Assembly (NCBI GenBank): GCA_030652635.1
Contig: JAUSPW010000387.1
Location: 1-6,751 of the forward strand
Length of the DNA stretch: 6,751 bases
Reading direction: 5' to 3'
Origin: Pseudohongiella sp.
Lineage (GTDB): Bacteria; Pseudomonadota; Gammaproteobacteria; Pseudomonadales; Pseudohongiellaceae
Under the pieces are notes generated by a model. The model was not told the origin of the DNA and ran no database searches. It saw only the letters and a program-made list of their open reading frames with translations. The translations under genes were made by a program, and so were the position numbers. Of the stretch, positions 1-6,519 are shown one piece after another. Each line of letters opens with the position of its first letter. The stretch's first letter is position 1.

Positions 1-1962
1 CGCAAGGCAGAGGAGGCAAAAAAAAGAGCCGCCCTCAAAGAGCAGGAGGATGGCAAATCAACCGACCGCGTCATTCCGGTGCCCGCCAGCGCCCCGGTTA
101 TCGAGTCGGTGGAGGAGCCATTACCAAGCACGCCTGCGCCTGCAGTTGTCCCTGAAACCGTCCCTGAGCCTGTCTCTGCAAGTGCCCCAGAAAAAGACAT
201 CAAGCTGGATGAATTTGAATTCAATTTTGACGATTTGGCGGTGCTGGAACCCAATCCCGCATCCAAACCCGCAGCACTGAATATTCCACTGGAGTTTCTT
301 CTCGACGCCGAGCCTGACAATGCGCCGCCGGCTCCGGAGCCCAGCCCCGTTTTATTTACAGCCGACATGCTGTCTGCGGAATTAAAACTTTCCGCCCAAG
401 ACTCCAATCCAATCCGCTTTGCACACATGCCTGAGCCTGAGCCTGAACCTAAACCAGAGCCCAAACTTGAGCCCAAACCTGAGCCTAAACCTGAGCCTGC
501 TCCAGTCATTGAACTGGAGCTGCTGGCTGAGCCCAAGCCTGCTGCCATCTCGGAACCAGACCTAGATTTTGACATTGACTTCGGTATTGACCTCAAAGCT
601 GATTCAGAAGCCAAACCTGAGCAACACGTTCAATTAGAAATACCAGCTGCAGTAGTGGTACCCGTACCTAAGGCTAAATTCAAGCCCAAGTTTTCGCTCG
701 GCAAATCAATGCTCGATAAAGCAGGCGCGCGCTCTATTTTTGCTGCTAAAGGCAAGGCCAAACGCACATCTAAACGTACCCTTGTGCTGGGCGGCACCGC
801 GGCTGCGTTGAGTATGGTGGCGATCGGTGGGTGGTTGTGGTTTTCTCTCAGCGCTCCAGTCACTACCTACAATTACACGCTGTCCGAGCCCGTTGAGCTT
901 ACCAACGAGTTGGCACTTGACACGCCACTTGAGCCTTCGCAGCCCATACCAGATGAGCTCCTTGATACGCCTTCCCCCGTCATGCCCGATCCTGAGTCAT
1001 TGGGTGTTGACGTGTTAGCGACTGCTGAGCCTGAAACCAACGAGCAAAACTTGCTGCAGGAAACACTGAGTACAGTGGCCAGTGTGGGCTTGATTCAACA
1101 GCCCGTGGTGCAGGAACCTGCTTTGGCGCCTGTGCAAACGCCTGTGCAAACGCCCGTGCAGACACCCGTGCAAACGCCAGTACCATCAACAGCCCAAGCG
1201 CCGCAACCGTCATTGACCAGCCCCGCGATCAATCCGGGGTCCGAACCACCCGCAACTCAGAGCAACGTCGCGGTCGCTCAAACAGAGACGCCCGTTGCAG
1301 ATGAAGCCGTCAGTACGGCGCCACAAGAGCCATCGGCGATGCTGCAGATCAGTCGCGCACAGCCAGCACGCGACCCCAACCTGCAAATTCTGAGCGCCTA
1401 TTCTGCTTATCAACAAGGTGATTACGCCGCAGCACGCCGGCTGTATCAGCAAGTGTTGACCGAAAGCCCGACTAACCGGGATGCTCTGTTAGGACTTGCA
1501 GCAACGGCATTGCAACAAGGTGACCGAATCAGCGCAAGAAGCAGTTATTCACGCCTGTTGACACTGAACCCGCGCGATCCCTTTGCCCGGGCTGGCATGC
1601 TGGAAACCACATCGGCGACAGATCCGATCCAACGCGAATCGGATCTTAAATCGCTGGCCTCCGAATATCCTGACATCGCCGCAATCAGTTTTGCACTGGG
1701 CAATCACTATGCCTCAATGCAGCGATGGCATGAGGCACAACAGGCCTACTACAACGCGATGTTGACCGCTCGTACTGAGGGCAACATTATCAGCCCGGAT
1801 TACGCATTTAATCTGGGCATCAGTCTCGAGCGCATAAACCAGCCCCAGGCCGCCTACAATTATTATCAGGAAGCACGCGTGTTGAGCCAACAACATGCAC
1901 CCGGTTTTGACAGCAGTGTCCTGGAGCAGAGAATCCGCATGTTGGAACGAGCACTACCATGA
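1..1962 (+). CDS. Bitopic TPR protein with acidic Pro/Glu-rich cytoplasmic arm (GspB/MshN-like architecture), 5' end outside window
   Basis: The frame is open from base 1 to the TGA at 1960-1962 (653 codons), so the gene is cut at its 5' end. The first in-window residues, RKAEEAKKRAALKEQ, resemble the segment just after the start of GspB/MshN-type proteins (MSxINxALxKAEE), so the true start is probably under about 30 bases upstream. The GTG at 79 has no ribosome site and is not a likely start. In codons from base 1: acidic Phe-rich motifs at 69-83 and 187-198; a P-E/P-K repeat at 144-166; a basic stretch at 221-260 with 13 Lys/Arg and one Asp; a membrane helix at 261-284; a Pro/Gln/Thr-rich linker with VQTP repeats to about 455; and about four TPR-like helix pairs at 463-496, 497-530, 560-593 and 599-632. 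The positive-inside rule puts the N-terminal arm in the cytoplasm and the TPRs in the periplasm. I infer a scaffold role linking the ATPase/platform to periplasmic parts. The exact family is unproven. Confidence -1.
   Translation, partial: RKAEEAKKRAALKEQEDGKSTDRVIPVPASAPVIESVEEPLPSTPAPAVVPETVPEPVSASAPEKDIKLDEFEFNFDDLAVLEPNPASKPAALNIPLEFLLDAEPDNAPPAPEPSPVLFTADMLSAELKLSAQDSNPIRFAHMPEPEPEPKPEPKLEPKPEPKPEPAPVIELELLAEPKPAAISEPDLDFDIDFGIDLKADSEAKPEQHVQLEIPAAVVVPVPKAKFKPKFSLGKSMLDKAGARSIFAAKGKAKRTSKRTLVLGGTAAALSMVAIGGWLWFSLSAPVTTYNYTLSEPVELTNELALDTPLEPSQPIPDELLDTPSPVMPDPESLGVDVLATAEPETNEQNLLQETLSTVASVGLIQQPVVQEPALAPVQTPVQTPVQTPVQTPVPSTAQAPQPSLTSPAINPGSEPPATQSNVAVAQTETPVADEAVSTAPQEPSAMLQISRAQPARDPNLQILSAYSAYQQGDYAAARRLYQQVLTESPTNRDALLGLAATALQQGDRISARSSYSRLLTLNPRDPFARAGMLETTSATDPIQRESDLKSLASEYPDIAAISFALGNHYASMQRWHEAQQAYYNAMLTARTEGNIISPDYAFNLGISLERINQPQAAYNYYQEARVLSQQHAPGFDSSVLEQRIRMLERALP
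430..498 (+). repeat. Alternating Pro-Glu/Pro-Lys low-complexity repeat inside the TPR protein
   Basis: Twenty-three codons in which Pro alternates with Glu or Lys, broken once by Leu at 466-468. At DNA level it is a degenerate 6-bp pattern (cctgag/cctaaa/cccaaa). Such X-Pro runs are stiff and extended; TonB uses a similar one to span the periplasm. Here the run lies N-terminal to the membrane helix, so on the predicted topology it is a cytoplasmic spacer. Synonymous codons vary from unit to unit, which suggests selection on the peptide or age rather than a fresh DNA expansion. Confidence -1.
1129..1182 (+). repeat. 12-bp tandem repeat encoding VQTP units
   Basis: Four consecutive 12-bp units (1129-1140, 1141-1152, 1153-1164, 1165-1176) with the pattern cctgtgcaaacg. 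The first two units are identical and units 3 and 4 differ at one to three bases. A degenerate half unit follows to 1182. The array encodes PVQT four times in the linker between the membrane helix and the TPRs. The unit is a multiple of three, so copy-number changes would alter linker length without shifting the frame. Confidence -1.
1959..1962 (+). promoter_or_regulatory. ATGA stop/start overlap: translational coupling of TPR protein and ATPase
   Basis: The ATG at 1959-1961 overlaps the TGA at 1960-1962. Upstream only a weak purine patch (GGAACGA, 1944-1950) is available as ribosome site. Coupled reinitiation by ribosomes finishing the TPR gene is therefore the likely route to the ATPase start. 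This also fixes the ATPase start. Confidence -1.
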
Positions 1963-3668
1963 GCGAAGCACCCGTAAAACGAAAACTGGGTGAAGTACTA
2001 CTGGCGCGCGGAGCCATCACGCCGGACCAGTTGAGTATTGCGCTGCTTGAGTTAAAAACCTCCAACAAGCCGCTTGGCTCGACATTGATTTCCCTGGGAT
2101 TCGTGACCGATTCCATTGTCCGGGATGCGCTCAGCGAAAACACCGGGCAGAAAAGTGTTGATCTCACCAACCTGGTACTGAATGCAGACTCAATCAAATT
2201 TGTACCGCAGGAAATCGCCCGTCGCTATACGGTGTTACCACTGTCGTACGATAAGAGCACCCACACGCTGACCCTGGCGATGGCTGACACATTCAACATT
2301 GTTGCGCTGGATCAGATTCTGTCGATTAACGGCGGTGATCTGAACATCACGCCCGTGCTTGGCAGCGAAGCAGACATTATCCGCATCATTGAGCAGTTCT
2401 ACGGTTTTGACCTGTCTATTGACGGCATTCTCAAAGAGATCGAAACCGGCGAAATCGATTTTGAAAGCCTGCAAGGCAATGACGATGAGTACAGTCACCC
2501 CATGGTCAGGTTGATCGATGCCTTGCTGGCGGACGCTGTTCAGCGCGGCGCCTCGGATGTGCACTTTGAGCCAGAGGAAGCCTTCCTGCGCATACGTTAC
2601 CGTATCGATGGCGTGCTCCGGCAGATTCGCAGCCTGCATAAAAGCTATTGGCAGGCGATGGTTGTCCGCCTGAAAGTTATCAGCAACATGAACATTGCGG
2701 AGTCGCGCGCGCCTCAAGACGGCCGTATCTCCTTGTCATTGGTCGGCCGCCAGATAGACTTCCGGGCTGCGGCACAGCCAACCAGCTGGGGCGAAAACTT
2801 TGTACTGCGTATTCTTGATCGCCAAAAAGGCATAGTACCGCTGGATAAACTCGGCCTTACCGACGAGAACCTCGACTTGCTCCGTCTGATGCTTGCGCGC
2901 CCTGAAGGCATTATTCTGGTGACAGGCCCTACCGGTAGCGGTAAGACCACCACGCTTTATTCCATTCTGAATGATATTAATACCGAAGGCGTTAACATCA
3001 TGACCATGGAAGACCCGGTGGAATACCCCATGCCGATGATCCGGCAATCCTCCGTCAATGAATCCGTCAAAATGGGTTTTGGTGAAGGCATACGATCCAT
3101 GATGCGGCAAGACCCTGACGTGATTCTGGTCGGTGAGATACGTGACCACATTACTGCTGAAATGGCATTGCGAGCAGCCATGACAGGTCACCAGGTATTC
3201 TCTACCCTGCACACCAACTCAGCGATTGGCGCGCTGCCGCGCCTGCTCGACATTGGTGTACTGCCAGATGTGATAGCAGGTAACCTGATCGGCGTGGTGG
3301 CACAGCGCCTGGTCAGACGTTTATGTAAAGCTTGCAAATCACCGCACATGGCTAGTGACCTGGAAAAAGTATTATTGGGGATACCGGATAACACGTCTGA
3401 CGTCCAAATTTATGCGGCGACCGGTTGCACACTGTGTGAGCATCAAGGTTACAAAGGCCGAACCTCGGTAATTGAAATCTTAAAAATTAACAGTGAGTTG
3501 GACGAATTGATTGCCCGGCGCGCTGGCATGCAGGAAATGCGTAAACTTGCCTTGAGCCAAGGTTTCCGGCCACTTGCCATGGACGCCTGCCGCCGTGTGC
3601 TAGACGGCACCACCAGTCTGGAAGAAATCAGTCGGGTTGTTGACCTCACCGACCGGATAAGCGGGTAA
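1959..3668 (+). CDS. GspE/PilB/MshE-family assembly ATPase with MshEN-like N-terminal domain
   Basis: A 569-residue secretion/pilus assembly ATPase, normal length for PilB/MshE. It should form a cytoplasmic hexamer under the platform protein and use ATP hydrolysis to extrude pilin-like subunits. Visible parts: an N-terminal MshEN-like domain (about 1-145) with two tandem motif units starting at residues 9 and 38; the start of the ATPase core at about 178 (ASDVHFEP, 198-205); Walker A GPTGSGKT at 323-330; Asp box TMEDPVEY at 349-356; Walker B DPDVILVGEIRD at 385-396 with Glu393; His box TGHQVFSTLHTN at 409-420; and a four-Cys metal site (C456xxC459 and C490xxC493) typical of GspE/PilB extension ATPases. 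All catalytic motifs are intact. PilT-like retraction ATPases lack the N-terminal domain and Cys site, so this is an extension-type motor. The MshEN motifs lack the usual Arg and Gln. I cannot assign T2SS, MSHA or T4P orthology, so no symbol is given. Confidence -1.
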   Translation: MSEAPVKRKLGEVLLARGAITPDQLSIALLELKTSNKPLGSTLISLGFVTDSIVRDALSENTGQKSVDLTNLVLNADSIKFVPQEIARRYTVLPLSYDKSTHTLTLAMADTFNIVALDQILSINGGDLNITPVLGSEADIIRIIEQFYGFDLSIDGILKEIETGEIDFESLQGNDDEYSHPMVRLIDALLADAVQRGASDVHFEPEEAFLRIRYRIDGVLRQIRSLHKSYWQAMVVRLKVISNMNIAESRAPQDGRISLSLVGRQIDFRAAAQPTSWGENFVLRILDRQKGIVPLDKLGLTDENLDLLRLMLARPEGIILVTGPTGSGKTTTLYSILNDINTEGVNIMTMEDPVEYPMPMIRQSSVNESVKMGFGEGIRSMMRQDPDVILVGEIRDHITAEMALRAAMTGHQVFSTLHTNSAIGALPRLLDIGVLPDVIAGNLIGVVAQRLVRRLCKACKSPHMASDLEKVLLGIPDNTSDVQIYAATGCTLCEHQGYKGRTSVIEILKINSELDELIARRAGMQEMRKLALSQGFRPLAMDACRRVLDGTTSLEEISRVVDLTDRISG

Positions 3669-3675
3669 CCATCAG

Positions 3676-4881
3676 ATGCCACTGTATAAATACAAGGCGA
3701 TGAACCAACTTGGCAAAATGCGTACCGGCAATCTGGACGCAGCCAACGAAGTTGATCTTGAGCAACGGCTAAGTCGCATGAAGCTCGATCTGGTGACCTA
3801 CAGTGAGACTGTAGAAAGCAGCTCGGGTCTTGGCCAGAAAAAAATCACCAAACCCGATCTGATCAATTTTTGTTTTAATATGGAGCAGCTGACGCGCGCG
3901 GGCGTACCCCTTCTGGAAGGCTTGTCTGACTTACGCGACAGTATGGAACACCCGCGTTTCCGGGAAGTCATCTCAAACCTGGTTGATGAAATTCAGGCGG
4001 GTAAAAGCCTGTCGGATGCATTAGCAGAACACCCGAAAATTTTTGATGTGCTGTTTGTGAATCTGATCCGCGCCGGCGAGGCCAGTGGCGAGTTAGCCAA
4101 GGTGTTTGACTCACTGATGAGAACCATCAAGTGGCAGGATGAACTGCAAACCAGTACCAAAAAGCTGTTAACCACGCCCATGATCGTAGGCGGCGTTGTA
4201 TTGGCAGTGACCGGCTTTTTGATGGTTTATCTTGTACCGCAGCTGGTCAGTTTTATCTTGAGTATGGGTGAAGAGCTGCCCATTCATACACGCGCCTTGA
4301 TTGCCACTTCCAACTTTCTGGTGAATTATTGGTATGTGGTTATTTCAGTGCCAATTGCTACTTATTATTCGCTCAAAACGCTCATACAAAAAAATGAGCA
4401 AGCGCGCTTTTATGCGGACAAATTTAAATTAAAAAGCTGGAAAATTGGCCCGGTATTGCAAAAAATCATTCTATCCCGGTTTGCCAATTTTTTTGCCATG
4501 ATGTACTCGGCAGGCATACCAGTATTACGTTGTCTTGAAATTGCCGAAGGGGTTGTGGATAACACTGTCGTGCGTCAAGCCATGGCGGACGCGCGCCAGG
4601 ATATTCAGGAAGGTGATCCGATTGCACGCAGTTTTGAAAATACCGGGCTATTCCCACCGCTGGTAATTCGGATGCTAAAGATTGGCGAAACCACCGGTGA
4701 GCTTGATAAAGCGCTGCTGAATATCAGTTATTTTTATGATCGCGATATCAAGGAATCCATCGATCAGGTGCAATCCTTGATACAACCGATCATGACTGCC
4801 GTTCTCGGCACACTGCTAGGCTGGGTAATGTTGTCGGTGTTAGGTCCTATCTACAACACGATCGCCAGTGTTCAGTTTTAA
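3676..4881 (+). CDS. GspF/PilC/MshG-family inner-membrane platform protein
   Basis: A 401-residue polytopic protein of the type II secretion F family, the inner-membrane platform on which the ATPase acts. It shows the family's two-fold repeat. Repeat 1 has LTRAGVPLLEGL (72-83) and RAGEASGEL (132-140). Repeat 2 has MYSAGIPVLRCLEIA (276-290) and KIGETTGELDKAL (335-347). Membrane segments are predicted at about 168-195, 217-238 and 368-393, the usual three-helix layout. The N-terminus (MPLYKYKAMNQLGK) is the typical start of the family. The ATG lies 7 bp after the ATPase stop, with GGG at 3663-3665 as a modest ribosome site, so the two genes are almost certainly co-transcribed. No disruption or missing element is seen. 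The family call is very secure; the specific system is not. Confidence -1.
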   Translation: MPLYKYKAMNQLGKMRTGNLDAANEVDLEQRLSRMKLDLVTYSETVESSSGLGQKKITKPDLINFCFNMEQLTRAGVPLLEGLSDLRDSMEHPRFREVISNLVDEIQAGKSLSDALAEHPKIFDVLFVNLIRAGEASGELAKVFDSLMRTIKWQDELQTSTKKLLTTPMIVGGVVLAVTGFLMVYLVPQLVSFILSMGEELPIHTRALIATSNFLVNYWYVVISVPIATYYSLKTLIQKNEQARFYADKFKLKSWKIGPVLQKIILSRFANFFAMMYSAGIPVLRCLEIAEGVVDNTVVRQAMADARQDIQEGDPIARSFENTGLFPPLVIRMLKIGETTGELDKALLNISYFYDRDIKESIDQVQSLIQPIMTAVLGTLLGWVMLSVLGPIYNTIASVQF

Positions 4882-4886
4882 AAAAC

Positions 4887-4902
4887 CTGCTCAAGTGAGC
4901 AG
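4887..4902 (+). other. Small perfect hairpin in the gap before the PilM/PilN-like gene
   Basis: CTGCTC (4887-4892) and GAGCAG (4897-4902) form a perfect 6-bp stem with an AAGT loop. This lies within the only real intergenic gap of the block (4882-4917). On the + strand no U-run follows, so it is not a standard terminator for this operon. On the - strand the hairpin is followed by one G and six T (4885-4880), which resembles an intrinsic terminator, but there is no - strand gene to serve. It could affect mRNA processing or translation of the next gene, whose ribosome site starts 8 bases downstream. It may also be chance. Confidence -1.
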
Positions 4903-4909
4903 CTGACAC

Positions 4910-4913
4910 AGGT
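4910..4913 (+). promoter_or_regulatory. Ribosome binding site for the PilM/PilN-like gene
   Basis: AGGT at 4910-4913 ends 4 bases before the ATG at 4918 and decides this start. The frame is open back to the platform gene's TAA (4879-4881), but no ATG, GTG or TTG lies between, so 4918 is the only reasonable start. Confidence -1.
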
Positions 4914-4917
4914 CAAT

Positions 4918-6519
4918 ATGGCAGGCATAAAAAAGACATCCATCTCGCGTGTACTCCTTATCCAGAACGATAAGGCGTCGCTGTTTGCATGGGACCGACG
5001 CCACCTGGAATTGCTCGCGCGTTTTGCCAGCAATCCAGCTGACCTGCAAGAATTTACCAATGTATTGAATCTCGACACTGAGTCGTCATTGACGGTAGTG
5101 GCGGATTTTATCGAAGAAGATTTCCGTCTTGAAAGTGTCGCCCACGTGCAGGGTAGAGATCGTACGGAAATGCTCAAACGCAAACAGATGATGCTGTTTC
5201 GCAATACGCCTTATCGGATCTGGCGCATCCTTGGCCGCGAACGCACCGGGCGGCGTGACGACAACGTACTATTCAGTGCCTTGACCAAACCGGAGCTGCT
5301 GACCTACTGGCTTCAGCCCGTGCTGACTGCCAAAATTGCGATCAGAGCACTGACGTCCGCGTCATACCTGATGGAGTATCTGGCCAAACACGAAGGCTTG
5401 CAAAAACACGAGCATTTGCTGCTGATAAATGTTGAACCTTTGTCGGGCATTCGACAAACCTACCTGCACAAAGGCAAGGTATTGTTCAGCCGTCTGGTCC
5501 CCAATCGACCCGGGTCTGAAGACGCAATCAACTTGTTGATCGAAGAACAGTCCATACAAACACGCAAATACCTAGAGCGGGTCAAACTGGTGCCTTACGA
5601 TCTGGTGCTGGAAACCCGTATTTTCAGGCACTACCCCGATACCGTCATGCCTGAGGCTCGCATCAGCGACCTGATGCACTTTGTTTATCAAGACACCTTC
5701 AATCTGAAAGGCCACGACCTTGTTGAGATCAAAGGTGCCGATACAGCTGGCTGTTTATTGCCCGTGTTGGCGCGCGGCTTAAAAACCGGATCCATCGTAA
5801 ACACCTATGGCCCGGCACTCGATCGCCGCTACCATGTAATCAACCTGATTAAAAAAGGGCTGGTTGCTGCCAGCATGACTGCCATCATTGTGTCTTTGTT
5901 GATATCCACGCCGACGCTGCTGACCGCACTCGACAACAGTGAGCAAGCAGCGCGTTTGCAGCAGCAAACCCAGCCCTTGTTAAGTAACTATGAGTTACTG
6001 CGCGAAAGTTTTCCGGAAACCCCGATCCCCTCTAATTCCATGGCGCTGATTGTGCAAACCTACGACAAGTTAGTGCCGGAGGTTTATAACCCGCGCGAAC
6101 TGTTGGCTACCGTCAGTCGTGCAATCAGTGCCTCACCGGGTATTCGCCTGGGCAATCTGGAATGGGTACTTGAAGAGCAGACAATGGGCGCTTATCCGGA
6201 ACTGAATGAATCTCAAAGTTTTATGCAGGCCTCCCTGGATAACCTCATGCAGCTGAAAGTGAAACTGGAGGGCAATGTACTAGAAACTTTCAGCATTCGC
6301 GAAGCCCATGAGCAGGTTCAGGATCTGATGCGCACCCTGGAAGCCCAGACCGGTGGCGTTGTCACGCCGGTCAACATGCCTTTAGATGTGTCGGCGGTGA
6401 GTGCACTGGAATTAAGCTTGGATGACGAACCGGTGGCGGCCAGTTTTGTGCTGGAAGTATTGATACGTCCGCAAAGTGCGGAAGAACTGGCTGCGCAGCA
6501 AGAAGGGGTAACACCATGA
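4918..6519 (+). CDS. Predicted PilM-PilN fusion (GspL-like): degenerate actin-fold domain, one membrane helix, periplasmic domain
   Basis: A 533-residue protein that I read as a fused inner-membrane alignment-complex component. Residues 1-300 look like a cytoplasmic actin-like domain. Strand-like LLLINVEPLSG (167-177) followed by HKGKVLFSRLVP (184-195) matches the position of the second phosphate loop and following strand in PilM, but the DxG-type nucleotide residues are absent. This resembles GspL, which keeps the fold without a clear ATP site. A conserved-looking charged block lies at about 63-113 (DFIEEDF, FRNTPYR, GRRDD). Residues 307-310 (VINL), just before the membrane helix at about 314-337, recall the PilN INLLP tail that docks on PilM, and also the GspL INLLQG segment. 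Residues 340-533 are periplasmic, with helices at about 340-363, a region at 394-420 comparable to the ferredoxin-like fold of PilN, and an Ala/Glu-rich tail. It probably couples the ATPase to the PilO-like neighbour, whose start overlaps its stop. The architecture is well supported; exact family and function are inferred. Confidence -1.
   Translation: MAGIKKTSISRVLLIQNDKASLFAWDRRHLELLARFASNPADLQEFTNVLNLDTESSLTVVADFIEEDFRLESVAHVQGRDRTEMLKRKQMMLFRNTPYRIWRILGRERTGRRDDNVLFSALTKPELLTYWLQPVLTAKIAIRALTSASYLMEYLAKHEGLQKHEHLLLINVEPLSGIRQTYLHKGKVLFSRLVPNRPGSEDAINLLIEEQSIQTRKYLERVKLVPYDLVLETRIFRHYPDTVMPEARISDLMHFVYQDTFNLKGHDLVEIKGADTAGCLLPVLARGLKTGSIVNTYGPALDRRYHVINLIKKGLVAASMTAIIVSLLISTPTLLTALDNSEQAARLQQQTQPLLSNYELLRESFPETPIPSNSMALIVQTYDKLVPEVYNPRELLATVSRAISASPGIRLGNLEWVLEEQTMGAYPELNESQSFMQASLDNLMQLKVKLEGNVLETFSIREAHEQVQDLMRTLEAQTGGVVTPVNMPLDVSAVSALELSLDDEPVAASFVLEVLIRPQSAEELAAQQEGVTP
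6503..6508 (+). promoter_or_regulatory. Strong ribosome site for the PilO-like gene
   Basis: AAGGGG at 6503-6508 lies 7 bases before the ATG at 6516, the best Shine-Dalgarno match in the window. It supports this start even though the start lies inside the preceding gene. Confidence -1.
6516..6519 (+). promoter_or_regulatory. ATGA stop/start overlap coupling the PilM/PilN-like and PilO-like genes
   Basis: The ATG at 6516-6518 overlaps the TGA at 6517-6519, the same arrangement as at 1959-1962. It would help make the two products in matched amounts, as expected for partners in one complex. Confidence -1.

Noticed and set aside
11..16. AGGAGG as a ribosome binding site
   Set aside because: No start codon lies at a suitable distance. 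The bases are explained as Glu-Glu codons.
79..81. GTG as start of the TPR protein
   Set aside because: No ribosome site precedes it, and the frame upstream to base 1 is open and encodes a plausible helix typical of this protein type.
50..280. A 76-codon + strand frame starting ATG at 50 behind GGAGGA
   Set aside because: The purine run touches the ATG, leaving no proper spacing, and the frame lies wholly inside the TPR protein's longer frame. The peptide is Ser/Pro/Arg-rich, as expected for a shadow.
1129..1182. The 12-bp repeat as a CRISPR-like array or DNA iteron
   Set aside because: The units are contiguous without spacers, in frame, and explained by a VQTP protein linker.
1820..2197. 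A 125-codon - strand frame across the TPR/ATPase junction
   Set aside because: It is antisense to two well-supported genes and has no ribosome site or recognisable domain that I could see.
2235..2717. A 160-codon - strand frame
   Set aside because: It lies entirely opposite the ATPase gene, whose motifs are intact. The translated product has no recognisable family features.
2736..3212. A 158-codon - strand frame
   Set aside because: It covers the antisense of the Walker A to Walker B region, and the His/Gly-rich product looks like a reverse-frame artefact.
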